A stretch of 64,000 nucleotides of DNA from Prorocentrum cordatum (GCA_963575745.1 CAUYUJ010014191.1:131385-195384); one strand, 5' to 3'; shown: positions 1-10,754, counted from the stretch's first letter. Numbers and translations are program-made. The notes: generated from the sequence alone by a model not told the origin.

Positions 1-1790
1 TCTTGTCGCGCAGCAAATGCGATCGATACAGACATTTTGATTTACGTGTCAAGAATGCATTCCACGCGGTTGTGATGCGCGCTTTAATTCGTGCACGCTC
101 GGTAGTCGAGTATGACTCGTTGTCCCGAGTGATTTGGCTGCCCGCGTTGGCGGCGTCCCCGAGGGGGTGGCGCCGCCCCGAAGGCGAGGTGATTTCCGAA
201 AAGACAGGAGACCTTCGTAGAATGGGGGGCTTCTGAGTAGCCTCCTGAGAAGGCCAGTGGGCTTATGGGAACCACCCTGATTTCTTCAAGACTCAGCCGC
301 CTTCTTAGAACCCCCCCACCTCCCAGCCAGCGGTGCGCAGAAGGATGGCAATACCGACGTCGCCCAGGTCGGTGTATTCTGGAGGTTTGTGCAGGCGCCG
401 CGCGTCCACGGTAGGTCGCATGTTTGGTATTCACTGGATGTATGTAAATACATGAGCGCTCAGCAATGTTTGCGACATCCCTCCAAGCATTCGGCGCACC
501 TGCGCGAGCGACGTTCCGATGATAGTTGCATTGGCCGCAGCTCTCAAGTTGGTCAAGCGTGTTTCGCCGACAACACCAAGTCGTGATACACGTGTTCATT
601 GTGCTAGTTTGTCCAGGCATTTTGTGAGCACCCCCTCCGATAAACGAATGAAGAGTAATCCCGCCTTGCTTACAAGGGGAAGGGCGATGAGAAGAGGATG
701 GGGAGGAGGAGGAGGAGGAGGAAGTATCATAAGACGAATAATAGTGAACATACCAAGAATACAAAGACACAACCAATACGGGCACAGTAATAATAATTTT
801 AAGATTTATTTATACTACTTGAAGATGGAACATCGCCCCCGTGACTCATCCCTCAACCCCCCAACCCCCCGGCCGGATTTCTTTTCTTCTTTCCGCGGGG
901 GGTCAACCTTCGCGGCGACCCGTTAAACCCGGGACCCCTGGCGGCGCATGGATTTCTTTCCTTCTTCCCCGCGCGCGTTGCCGTTGGAACCCCTGAACCC
1001 CTCCGACTACCGTACAACTCGTACTTGAGTACAACTGGTACTATCATGTCCTATCGCGCAGTTGTTCCTAGAGAGCACGTTGTCCTGCCGTGCAAATATT
1101 CGAGTGCAGCTGGTATCATATTACAGCTGGTAAAATTGTGCCCCCTAGAACAACGCCCTATCGCCAATCCCCAGTACTAGTACAACTCCATGGTACAACT
1201 CCCGAGCACAACTCCCCCGTACAATTCCCCAGTTTAAGTGGTACTATAACAACTCTCTGATCCAAGTTCCGAGTGCGAACCCAAACCTCACCGGCTGTAA
1301 TTCAGTTGTTCCCGTACTAATGCAAATCCCTAGTGCAACCGCGATTAAGGTGTTGTTGCATTGCACTTACAGTCTCGGCTCTCACGCTTTTCTTCCTCTG
1401 GTTGCGCTTGGGGGGGTGGGACCCCTCGCGCGGGCACCCCCGCGGCTGGGAGTTCATTCCTCTTCCGGAATTTGAGGGGGGGGTAACCCCCGTGCTCGAA
1501 CCCCATCGCCAGGGTTTTTTTCTTTCCTCCGCGGAAACCGGACCCCCTGGGTTCTTCGGCGCGCCCCATTTTTTTTTTCTTTCCGGTTGGGCCTCCATGG
1601 GTCTTGGGTTGGAGTCACCCGGGTGATGATGGAACTTAAAGTCTTGATAATATCCGCTGGCCCCCTTGCGGGGCCATCAGGCTGCGAGGGTTAAGGTTGC
1701 TGCTCCCTGCACCAGTTCCAGTTTCCAGTTTCCATTGTTACAGTATTGGTTTCTGCTTCCTACTGTAAAGGGGGGAGCCGAAAAGGATCC
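1..1790. other. No gene recognised; plain GC-rich flank
   Basis: No reading frame here has a protein-like composition or a motif I recognise. The stretch has short runs of G, C and GGA and a degenerate repeat of the octamer GTACAACT. Two pyrimidine-rich patches near 880-960 and 1,500-1,590 (TTTCTTTCC next to CCGCGGGG) resemble each other and may be diverged copies of one small repeat. Confidence 0.5.
1005..1250 (+). repeat. Degenerate GTACAACT / GTACTA repeat cluster
   Basis: The octamer GTACAACT and one-base variants such as GCACAACT or GTACAATT recur many times within about 240 bases, usually followed by C-rich linkers. Spacing is irregular, so this looks like an old tandem repeat that has lost register. 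Confidence 0.5.
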
Positions 1791-1794
1791 TGGT

Positions 1795-2262
1795 TAGCAG
1801 TGAGGCAGTGAGGCACCGCGCAGATCTGAGCGGGACCTCGCCGTCCCTGGGGGGCTGCGATCTTCGAAACCGTCGCCACTTTCGAGGGCTGCTGGTGGGT
1901 CCAGCGGAGTGATCTGGGGCACCGCGCAGATCTGAGTGGGACCTCGCTGTCCATGGGGGGCTGCGATCTGCGAAACTGTCGCCACTTTCGACGGCTGCTG
2001 GTGGGTCCAGCGGAGTGAGGCACCACGCAAATCTGAGCGGGACCTCGCCGTCCCTGGGGGGCTGCGATCTTCGAAACTGTCGCCACTTTCGACGGCTGCT
2101 GGTGGGTCCAGCGGAATGAGGCACAGCGCAGATCTGAGAGGGACCTCGCCGTCCCTAGGGGACTGCGATCTGCGAACCTGTCGCTACTTTCAAAGGCTGG
2201 TGGCGGGTCCAGCGGAGGGAGGCACCACGCAGATCTGAGCGGGACCTCGCAATCCTTGAAGA
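1795..2262 (+). repeat. 101-bp satellite array, left arm (forward orientation)
   Basis: Four to five tandem copies of a unit near 101-106 bp. Each has the order GAGGCACCGCGCAGATCTGA, GCGGGACCTCGCCGTCCCTG, GGGGCTGCGATCTTCGAAAC, CGCCACTTTCGAGGGCTGCT, GGTGGGTCCAGCGGAGT. The same unit occurs in reverse complement at 4,049-6,045. Open frames through the array are repeat translations, not genes. Confidence 0.92.
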
Positions 2263-2384
2263 GCTGCGAGCCTCACGAATGCCGCTCGCAGAAATGTATG
2301 AGCCCATGTCACGTCATCACTTCCGTATAACGTCCCCCAAGCTACTCATGCCCCGCATTGCGCAGGGGTTGGGTACGTCGCCAG

Positions 2385-2715
2385 GGTAATGTATTATAAC
2401 TAGTATCCATATTATTCGTGTTTTTAGTCTTATGTTTGTTCCTCTGGTATGCGTATTACTATTATTAATGCTATGATTCGTAAACATAATATTATTATAT
2501 GGTTTTCGTATGATGTTTAATAGTAATGATATTACTTTTATTAGTCCTATTACTGGTCTTGATGTTACTATTAGTGCTCGAACTATTATGTGTAGCCTCA
2601 TTGGTATCACTAGTTTTAATGGTGTTAATGCTGTTGGTATTGTTAACACTATGATCAGCATTGCTTTTCTTATAGGTGTTCGAATAACAAGTAGTATGAA
2701 CCTATGATTCATACA
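2385..2715. other. AT-rich island inside the satellite locus
   Basis: About 330 bases of strongly AT-rich sequence (many TATTA, ATTACT and TTAGT words) interrupt an otherwise GC-rich locus. Frames on both strands are open, but they are rich in I, N, T and L in the way expected of a degraded ATT/ACT triplet repeat. No organellar gene is recognised. The borders are sharp on both sides. Confidence 0.55.
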
Positions 2716-2794
2716 TTTTCCATGATAAAAAACACATATTTATCGCATGCGTATGCTAATTTTAGAAAGAGCGTGTTCTACCGCTGCTGGCGGA

Positions 2795-3020
2795 AAACCG
2801 GGGAGGGTCACTGGGGGGTCCCAACCCGTCCACCCCCCCCCCTCCGAAAACCCGGGGGGGGGGGTCACTACGTCTTCGAACCCCTCCCCCCCTAGTCCAT
2901 CATGCAAAAGGGGGAGGGTCACTACCGTTTCGAACCCTCCCCCCCTATCGAAAACCATCGAAAACCGGGGGGGGTCACTACCGGTTCAAACCCCCTCCCC
3001 GCCGCCAGCAAACGATTCCC
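2795..3020 (+). repeat. GGGTCACTACCGGTTCGAACCCC repeat block, left arm
   Basis: Three to four units of roughly 60-70 bp, each containing GGGTCACTACCG, then TTCGAACCC(C)TCC and a C-run. The block ends with GCCGCCAGCAAACGATTCCC. The reverse complement of this block, including the GCCAGCAAACGA end, lies at 3,940-4,048. It therefore forms the inner stem of the satellite palindrome. Confidence 0.75.
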
Positions 3021-3024
3021 GCTC

Positions 3025-3935
3025 CTGGGGACAGTTGGACAGTGGTGGGGATCCTGGGACAGTGGTGGGAACGGTGGTGGTGGGGACAGTGGTGCGGGGA
3101 CAGTGGGACAGTGGCGCGGACAGTGGTGGGGACAGTGGTGGGGACGGTAGTGGTGGGGACAGTGGTGAGGGGACAGCGGGACAGTGGTGGGGACAGTGGG
3201 ACAGTGGTGGGGACGGTAGTGGTGGGGACAGTGGTGAAGGCGTTGGTTAGGACGGTGGTGGGACAGTAGTACAGTGGGGAGAGTGGTGGGGACAGTGGGA
3301 CAGTGGTGGGGACAGTGGGACAGCACAGTGGGACAGCGGGGACAGTGGTGGGTACAGTGGGACAGTGGTGGGGACCGTGGGGAGAGTGGGACCGTGGTGG
3401 GACAATGGTGGGGAGAGTGGGGACCGTGAGACACTGGTGGGGGCACTGGTGCGGACAGCGGGGACAATGGTGGGAACAGATGGGACAGTAGGGACAGTGG
3501 TGGGGACAGTGGGGACAGTGGTGGGGACGGTGGTGGTGGGAACAGTGGTGTGGGCACTGTGGGAATGTGGTGGGGACAGAGGGCCAGTGGTGGAGACAGT
3601 GGTGGCGGGGACAGTGGTGAGGGCGGTGGCGAGGACGGTGGTGGGACAATGGGACAGAGGTACAGTGGAGACACTGGTGGGGACAGTGGGGACAGTAGTG
3701 GGAACAGTGGGACAGCTCAGTGGGACAGCGGCGGGGACAGTGGGACTGGTTGGGACCGTGGGGAAAGTGGGAAGAGTGGGACCGTGGTGGGAACAGTGGT
3801 GGGGACAGTGCGACAGTGGTGGGGGCACTGGCGGGGACAGTGGGGACGGGAGTGGGAACAGTGGGAACAGTGGTGGTGAGGACAGTGGTGCTGGGGATAG
3901 CAGTGGGCGATGTGGTGCGGACGGTGGTGGGGACC
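3025..3935 (+). repeat. GGGGACAGTGGTG minisatellite (about 0.9 kb)
   Basis: A dense array of 9-15 bp units built on GGGACAGTGGTG, with variants such as GGGAACAGTGG and GACCGTGG. The plus strand is almost free of C outside GAC and ACC. It separates the two inverted arms of the locus. Long frames rich in Gly-Asp-Ser (plus) or Pro-His-Cys-Thr (minus) are translations of the array. Confidence 0.92.
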
Positions 3936-3939
3936 CGGG

Positions 3940-4048
3940 AGTCGTTTGCTGGCGGTGCGGGGGGGGGGGATCGAACCGGCAGTGACCCGCCCCCCGGTTT
4001 TTTGGAGAGGGGGGGAGGGGAGGGGTTCGGACCGGTAGTGACCCTCCG
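3940..4048 (-). repeat. Inverted copy of the GGGTCACTACCGG block
   Basis: Read on the minus strand it gives GGGTCACTACCGGTCCGAAC, then a C-run, then GGGTCACTGCCGGTTCGATC, and ends GCCAGCAAACGACTCCC. This matches the block at 2,795-3,020 in order and in its end sequence. Confidence 0.75.
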
Positions 4049-6045
4049 CTGGACCCACCAGCAGCCGTCGAAAGTGGCGACAGTTTCGAAGATCGCAGCG
4101 CCCCAGGGACGGCGAGGTACCGCTCAGATCTGCGTGGCGCCTCACCCTGCTGGACCCACCAGCAGCCCTCGAAAGTGGCGACAGTTTCGCAGATCGCAGC
4201 CCCCCAGGGACGGCGAGGTCCCGCTCTGATCCGCGCGGTGCCTCCGATCACGCCGCTGGACCCACCAGCAGCCCTCGAAAGTGGCGACAGTTTCGCAGAT
4301 CGCAGCCCCCCAGGGACGGCGAGGTCCCGCTCAGATCTGCGTGGCGCCTCACTCCGCCGGACCCACCAGCAGCCCTCGACAGTGGCGACAGTTTCGCAGA
4401 TCGCAGCCCCCAGGGACGGCGAGGTCCCGCTCAGATCTGCGCGGTGCCTCACTCCGCTGTACCCACCAGCAGCCCTCGAAAATGGCGACGGTTTCGCAGA
4501 TCGCAGCCCCCCAGGGACGGCGAGGTCCTGCTCTGATCTGCGCGGTGCCTCACTCCGCTGGACCCACCAGCAGCCCTCGAAAGTGGCGACGGTTTCGCAG
4601 ATCGCAGCCCCCCAGGGACGGCGAGGTCCCGCTCTGATCCGCGCGGTGCCTCACTCCGCTGGACCCACCAGCAGCCCTCGAAAGTGGCGACAGTTTCGCA
4701 GATCGCAGCCCCCCAGGGACGGCGAGGTCCCGCTCTGATCCGCGCGGTGCCTCACTCCGCTGGACCCACCAGCAGCCCTCGAAAGTGGCGACAGTTTCGC
4801 AGATCGCAGCCCCCCAGGGACGGCGAGGTCCCGCTCAGATCGCGCTGCCTCACTCCGCTGTACCCACCAGCAGCCCTCGAAAGTGGCGACGGTGCAGCCC
4901 CCCAGGGACGGCGAGGTCCCGCTCTGATCCGCGCGGTGCCTCACTCCGCTGGACCCACCAGCAGCCCTCGAAAGTGGCGACGGTTTCGCAGATCGCAGCC
5001 CCCCAGGGACGGCGAGGTCCCGCTCTGATCCGCGCGGTGCCTCACTCCGCTGGACCCGCCAGCAGCCCTCGAAAGTGGCGACAGATTCACAGGTCGCAGC
5101 CCCCCAGGGACGGCGAGGTCCCGATCTGATCCGCGCGGTGCCTCACTCCGCTGTACCCACCAGCAGCCCTCGAAAGTGGCGACGGTTTCGCAGATCGCAG
5201 CCCCCCAGGGACGGCGAGGTCCCGCTCTGATCCGCGCGGTGCCTCACTCCGCTGGACCCACCAGCAGCCCTCGAAAGTGGCGACAGTTTCACAGATCGCA
5301 GCCACCCAGGGATGGCGAGGTCCTGTTTGGATCCGCGGTGAGTACCGTCTCTGCTGGCCTCCCCAGCAGCCCTCGAAAGTGGCTACAATTTCACAGATCG
5401 CAGCCCCCCAGGGACGGCGAGGTCCTGTTTGGATCCGCGGTGAGTGCCCTCTCTGCTGGCCTCCCCAGCAGCCCTCGAAAGTGGTTACAATTTCACAGAT
5501 CGCAGCCCCCCAGGGATGGCGAGGTTCTGTTTGGATCCGCGGTCAGTGCCCTCTCTGTTGGCCTCCCCAGCAGCCGTCGAAAGTGGCGACAGTTTCACAG
5601 ATCGCAGCCCCCCAGGGATGGCGAGGTCCTGTTTGGGTCCGCGGTGAGTACCCTCTCTGCTGGCCTCCCCAGCAGCCCATCGAAAGTGGCGACATATTCA
5701 CAGGTCGCAGCCCCCCAGGGATGTCGAGGTCATGTTTGGATCCGCGGTGAGTACCCTCTCTGCTGGCCTCCCCAGCAGCCCTCGAAAGTGGCGACAGTTT
5801 CACAGATCGCAGCCCCCAGGGATGGCGAGGTCCTGTTTGGATCCGCGGTGAGTACCCTCTCTGCTGGCCTCCCCAGCAGCCCTCGAAAGTGGCGACAGTT
5901 TCACATATCGCAGCCCCCCAGAGATGGCAAGGTCCACGTTGGATCTGCTGGCCTCGCCAGCAGTCCTCGAAACTGGCGGCAGTTTCACAAATCGCAGCCA
6001 CCCAGGGAGGGAGAGGTCTCGCTCAAATCTGCGCGGTGCCTCAAC
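4049..6045 (-). repeat. 101-bp satellite array, right arm (inverted, about 20 copies)
   Basis: About twenty head-to-tail copies of the unit seen at 1,795-2,262, in reverse complement. Starts of equivalent segments at 4,684, 4,785, 5,176 and 5,277 give a 101-bp period. Two subfamilies follow each other. From 4,049 to about 5,330 the unit reads GCTGGACCCACCAGCAGCC and GATCCGCGCGGTGCC. From 5,330 to about 5,940 it reads GCTGGCCTCCCCAGCAGCC and GGATCCGCGGTGAGTACC. This is local homogenisation within one arm. Confidence 0.93.
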
Positions 6046-6159
6046 CCACACGGCGAGAGGAGACAAGAGGGAGGCGGGAGGTGGAGGAGCAAGACGCGAC
6101 CACGGTGCTCTATTCAAAACGAATACCCAAGAGGGAGAGAGGGAGGCGGAAGGATATGA

Positions 6160-6700
6160 AAAGAGAGACGGAGGAGGAAGAGGAGGAGGAGGAGGAGGAG
6201 GAGGGGAGGGGGAGGTGGAGCATTTTGAGAGCGTAGGAGGACGTACGTAGGTGGAGGAGGAGGAAGAAAAGGGAGAGGGAGGAGGGAGAAAGAGGAGGAA
6301 CAGGAGGAGGAAGAGGAGGGAATTCAGGAGGCCCTCCCTTCTCCATGTCCCCTCCCTCCTCCCTCATCTTCCCCCGTCCTCTTTCTCATTCCCTCCCTCT
6401 CTTTCCTCTTCCCCTCCTCCCTCCCTCATCCTCCTTTTCCTCCCTCAATCCTCCCTCCTCCCCTCCCCTCCCTCCTCCCCCCTTCATCCCCCCCCCCCGA
6501 CGCAGGGATCTTTCGGCAGCGGAGAGGGCCCTCGAAGCCTTGAACGGCGGACAGGCCCTGCGCGCGTCGGGCGCCGGGCACCCCCGAAAAGGCCAGCTGG
6601 GAGGGAAGAGGCGGAGGAGGAGAAGGAGGAGGAGGAGGAGGAGGAGGGGGAGGAGGAGGAGGAGGAGGAGGAGGAGGAGGAGGACGAGGAGCGTGTGCAT
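6160..6700. repeat. Purine / pyrimidine switching tract (GGA, then TCC, then GGA)
   Basis: 6,160-6,330 is nearly all purine (GGA/GAG units). 6,331-6,500 is nearly all pyrimidine (CCTCCCTC units). 6,600-6,690 is purine again (GGAGGA). The middle and outer tracts are approximate inverted copies in composition, so the strand asymmetry flips twice within 550 bases. Confidence 0.85.
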
Positions 6701-7027
6701 GTTAGCCAGAGGAGTGGGCGACACAGGCCGCCCACCCTCGTCATCCCCCCCTCCCCTCCCACTTCCATGCCCCAAGCAGTTGAGCGTTCAGACATGGCGC
6801 GTGGGCGCACTGCCGAGTCTGGTGGCTGACTTCACGTCGTGCACCCTCTGAGCTTCACGGCGGAGCTCGGTGTAGTATGCACGGCGTGCGGGCGAGGAGG
6901 CCTGCAAAAGTCCCAGCGAGGCTCTCAGCCGAGGGTGCTTTGCCGCCCGTCTCAGATTCTTATGGTGCGCGCGTCTTGTCCAATCTCGGACGTTCGCCTG
7001 CCAGCGACTCTCCGAGCAAGGTCTGCA
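6701..7027. other. No gene recognised
   Basis: About 330 bases between the purine tract and the palindrome at 7,028. Frames run through it on both strands, but none has a recognisable motif. The long plus-strand frame that crosses it owes its length to the poly-Asp (GAT) array downstream. Confidence 0.4.
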
Positions 7028-7166
7028 GGCCAGCCACAATTGGGGGAGCTGTGGTCCTTACCCCCCTGTGGGACCCATCGATTTCGACACCCCTCTCGAG
7101 AGCTCGTCGAGGCGATGGGTTCCCCCAGGGGGGTAAGGACCGCAGCTACCCCAGTTGTGGCTGGTC
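7028..7166. repeat. Foldback palindrome with ~60-bp arms
   Basis: The left arm (7,028-7,090) starts GGCCAGCCACAATTGGGGGA and continues GCTGTGGTCCTTACCCCCCT. The right arm (7,105-7,166), read as reverse complement, starts GACCAGCCACAACTGGGGTA and continues GCTGCGGTCCTTACCCCCCT. The arms match at most positions and the loop between them is short. It has the form of a foldback or MITE-like insertion. No coding content. Confidence 0.85.
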
Positions 7167-7709
7167 GGGTCTGGCCCTAGCTCGTCAGATGGCCGCCGCC
7201 CTGATGGATCGGTCGGGATCTCGGGGCGGAGCGGGTCTGCTTCCACGCGTCCGTGTGGCGAGGTGCCGGGCATTGGGTGGCGCTGCCCGCCTCTGGCCCC
7301 TTTTTGGCCATGCGGTGGCGGAAGTGGTGTGTGGCGCGCAGGCAGGATCATGCTTACGCCAGGCTTGGTCGAGGTTGAAAGGAGGAACATGTGCAGGAGG
7401 AGGAGGAGCAGCAGGAGGAGGAGGGCAGCAGGCAACGGCCGCTCCTGGAGGGTCGGAGTTGCGCGCTCAAAGGCTGCGCCGGCTCGTCTACGCGGCGCAC
7501 CCGGCCGACCATATTCGCAGCTGGTTTGATGAGCACGATGGCGTTGGTAATGATGGAGATGGTGATGAAGTTGATGATGATGGTGGTTGTGATGATCATG
7601 CTGATGATGTCGATGAGTACGATGATAATGGTGATGATGATGTTGGTGATGCTGCTGCTGATGATAGTGGTGAGGATATTCGCGACGGTGATGATGGTGA
7701 TGGTTATGA

Positions 7710-7878
<169 letters not shown>

Positions 7879-8134
7879 TGATGATGATGATGATACTGAT
7901 TTTGATCATGATGACGACGACAATGATGATTATGAAGGTCTTGGTTATGATAGTGATGGTGATCATGATGGCGATGTTGATGGTGATAACGATGAAGAGA
8001 TGGATGACGAGGAGTTGCGAGTTGCGAGCAATCCCACGCTGTGGTCGACGAACGAACTACGAGCAGCGCTGCTGCTCGGCCTTGCTAAGAAGCTTGGGCC
8101 ATTTACCCTCGAGCAATCTGGATACGTACTCCTT

Positions 8135-8235
8135 CCTGTGAGGAACATTTGGTTTGTACACGGCTTGGCTAACTCTCTCATCCGAGAGTGGGCGAAGTAG
8201 CCAAATCCCGTGCACAATCACATTTTCTGATCAGA
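8135..8235. repeat. Small foldback palindrome
   Basis: The left side GAACATTTGGTTTGTACACG then GCTTGGCTAACTCTC pairs with the right side GAGAGTGGGCGAAGTAGCCA then AATCCCGTGCACAATCACAT. The arms are about 40 bases with several mismatches. Confidence 0.55.
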
Positions 8236-8335
8236 TTGCAAGCGCATCCTATGAGCCCCCCTTCCGCCCAGCCCCGCAATGTGTGGCCGCCCCTCCCCAC
8301 ACAGGAAGAGCCCCGAACTTGTTGTTATCACAACT

Positions 8336-8470
8336 TGGCATCGCTCGGACGTGTGCATTTTTTCTCGGCGAGAACCATCCAGGACCATCCTGGACCATCG
8401 AACAGCAAAAAACACGCACGAAACCGAAACATGCACGGGAAATGGACGTCCGAGCGACGGCAAGACAGAT
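8336..8470 (+). repeat. Dispersed repeat, copy 1 (GGCATCGCTCGGACGTGTGC family)
   Basis: It shares an ordered series of words with 18,569-18,700: GGCATCGCT, ACGTGTGCA, TTTCTCG, CATCCTGGA, GAAACCGA, then GATGGACGTCCGAGCG (here ATGGACGTCCGAGCGACGG). The two copies are in the same orientation and roughly 75 percent alike by eye. Neither encodes anything I recognise. Confidence 0.6.
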
Positions 8471-8714
8471 AGGTTGGACACACTCAAGAGGTAAACCATG
8501 CGGATGCAGTTGCGTGTGTTGCTGACCCGAAACAACGAGTGCACCTCCGTCTGGACTCGTCCAAACAGTGCTGCGAACCGAGAGAACGCACGACCGAAGG
8601 AGCAGGAGGTTCAGGAGGAGGAGGAGGAGGAGGAGGAGGAGGAGTCCCCTTCGCTCTCGCGGGCGCTCGCGAGCGCGTCGAGGGTCGTCCCCACGTCTCG
8701 GTCTTCGTGACTAC

Positions 8715-9200
8715 CATCGCTTGATCCTGCCCTCCTCAGCCGCCTGGGCGGCCAGCTCGTCCACGCAATGATTACCGATGGCAAGCCTATGACGGGGTAC
8801 CCGAGGCGACAATCTGCTCTCCAGTGAGATGCGAGTGCACGAACAAGAGAGACCTGCCTCCGACGTGCCCTGACATATCTACAGATTTTGCTCCAGAGGT
8901 CCTTGTTGGCCCCTGTGGGCCGTTCAGGCATTATATGTCGGCCTCACAGTCGGTGACGTACACAATATTGGCAGCCGTACGCTCCAGTGCTAAGAAGAAT
9001 GCTTGCATCTCGCCTTGAGGTACGTTTTGCACTTTGCCCGTCATGGGACCCTTGAGTGAAGCACGGATGGCACAAGGATCGTATGATGCCAGAACAGTGA
9101 TGGCCAGTCCTACATTCATGTGTTTCGTACCTCCCGACTCCTTCCCTTCTGAAGCGTCCCAAAATGCAATAGGTTCCGTATCCGTTCCTCTGCTTAAGCA
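8715..9200 (-). pseudogene. LINE RNase H domain relic
   Basis: Read on the minus strand from about 9,195 it gives AFWDASEGKES (the first RNase H aspartate), then VQNVPQGEMQAFFLALER (the conserved glutamate) and IVYVTDCEADI (the second aspartate). After a stop and frame change near 8,930 it gives GNHCVDELAAQAAEE, which fits the last catalytic aspartate segment. This order matches the RNase H domain of the LINE at 11.8-14.7 kb. The RT part is absent and frames are broken, so this is a dead fragment. It ends near a CTC/GAG microsatellite at 8,605-8,645. Confidence 0.6.
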
Positions 9201-9211
9201 TTCACAAGTAT

Positions 9212-10145
9212 TGCGAAGGCCTTACGGCCGGTGCCGCCGACCCTGAAGACGGCGACGACGAGCAGGAGGAGGACATTGATGAGCAAGAGGCGGAGGATGC
9301 CTCTTGAGGCTTCCGCGGGGTCTCTTGGGGGCTTCTTGGGCCTTCTTGAGGGGCTTCTTAGGGGCCTCTGGGGGGTTCCTGAGAGCATCTCAGGCCGAGG
9401 CCTCGAAATGTTCATTCGGGTCCCCCGTCTGGGCTCCTCCTTGGAGCCGTCTTGGGGGCCTCTTCGGCTGTCTTGGAGGCCTCTTGGTCGGTCTTGGCGC
9501 TCTCTTGGCTCGTTTTGAAACTCTCTTGGAGGGCTTTTGGGCCATCTTGGGGCGGTCTTTGGGGCTTCTTGGCCTGTCTTGGAGCGTCGGGAAGTTGATA
9601 AGGCGGGAAGCTGATAAGGCGAGAATGTTGATTTCTGTCAAAACTTATCTTTAAAAATCAATGATGTTTGCCCCTTGGGAAGTCCTCTTGGAGGCCTCTT
9701 GGGGCGTGGGGGAAACCTTTCTGCGCCGTCTGGAGGTTAATTTGGCGACGTATACCGATACTTCAGCGATATGGAGCGCTCGAAGACCGTCTTGGGAACA
9801 TGTTGGGGCATGTTGCCGCGTCCCGCAGCTTTTCTGGGCCCTCGAACCGCCCGGGGGGTGGTCGTATCTGCCCCGGGACGCCCCCCAGGGACACCCCCCT
9901 GGCGGGGAGAGCGAGAAGGAAGGGAACGAGGGGAAGGGGTTTCCTCTCGATTCAATTGCAAAGTTGCTCACTTTCGCTGTGGTCGGCGCGCTCGAGGAGG
10001 GCGGCCCTGTGAAAGTGGGAGAGGGCGGCGACGTGCTTAGGACAGGGGTGGGGAATGGCGAGAGCGACGACGACGACAACGACGACGACGACGAGTCAAA
10101 CGGAACAGCCTCTTCCACACGCCGACAGGGTCGGCGGATCTGGCC
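9212..10145 (+). mobile_element. Terminal-inverted-repeat element with internal CTTGGGGCC repeats, copy 1
   Basis: The left end reads GGCCTTACGGCCGGTGCCGC then CGACCCTGAAG; the right end reads CACACGCCGACAGGGTCGGC then GG. The inner 12 bases CCGCCGACCCTG are an exact inverted match. Inside, in order: GAC/GAG microsatellite, a tract of TCTTGGGGCCTC-type words (9,305-9,590 and 9,670-9,720), a C/G-run segment near 9,870-9,910, a conserved GGAAGGGGTTTCC segment near 9,935, and a GAC microsatellite next to the right end. The element at 58,692-59,545 has the same parts in the same order. No transposase is visible, so it would be non-autonomous. Confidence 0.65.
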
Positions 10146-10754
10146 CGTTCGTGCCGATCGAGTTCCAAGCTTAAGGTGTGTGTGGACACGCACACCAAAC
10201 TTTTTGATCCGCAGGGTTTCATCTTGCTGTCTTTGCCGCGAGCAAGACCCACTGGTCGCGATAGACACCATCAACTCGCTTGGCTTGGTGCCGTGGCGCA
10301 CCGACTGCAGCTGGCGAATGAGCTTTTGCGTCGAACAATTATTAACTCCGTACTGCATGCCGTCTCCGCAAAAACGTAGCGACGCACCGCGCCACTGCTG
10401 AGCCTGAACAGAACTGGCAAAATCCTGCAATACTGGCTCGGATTCGTCATCGATGATGTTGCCCGAAAGCTCCGAGGGGGGGAACTTCCGGCCTCCAGGT
10501 CCCCGTCGTGTCTGCAGGTGATTTCCTAAACCAGGGTTCTTCAGTGATGACCAGCCGTGTGCAGGTAGGTGCCCCATGTCGATCAGGGGCCGTGTGGCCC
10601 AAGCAGCGCGCCATGTCTCCCGCCCGCCCCGCCGGCCGCGGCGCCATCCCGCGGGCGCGCACTGCCGTTCGCGTCTGTTGACGGAAGAAACGAAGCAACT
10701 CTTTTTCACACTTTGTTCTTGCTCTATGCGTCGAGTTGCTCCGCTGTTTGGAAT
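10146..10754. other. No gene recognised
   Basis: About 600 bases without a recognisable motif. A long minus-strand frame (to about 10,958) crosses it with a fairly mixed amino-acid composition. It also runs through two repeats, has no family resemblance that I can name, and is more likely fortuitous. Confidence 0.35.

Noticed and set aside
2860-3010. GGTTCGAACCCC / GGTTCAAACCCC words that look like tRNA T-arms
   Set aside because: They belong to a tandem block and have no acceptor, D or anticodon arms around them.
3247-4452. 401-codon minus frame across the satellite palindrome
   Set aside because: It runs through the 101-bp array, the inverted block and the minisatellite; composition follows the repeats.
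5176-6159. 327-codon plus frame in the 101-bp array
   Set aside because: As 101 is not a multiple of three, the peptide changes frame each unit; no selection for coding is plausible.
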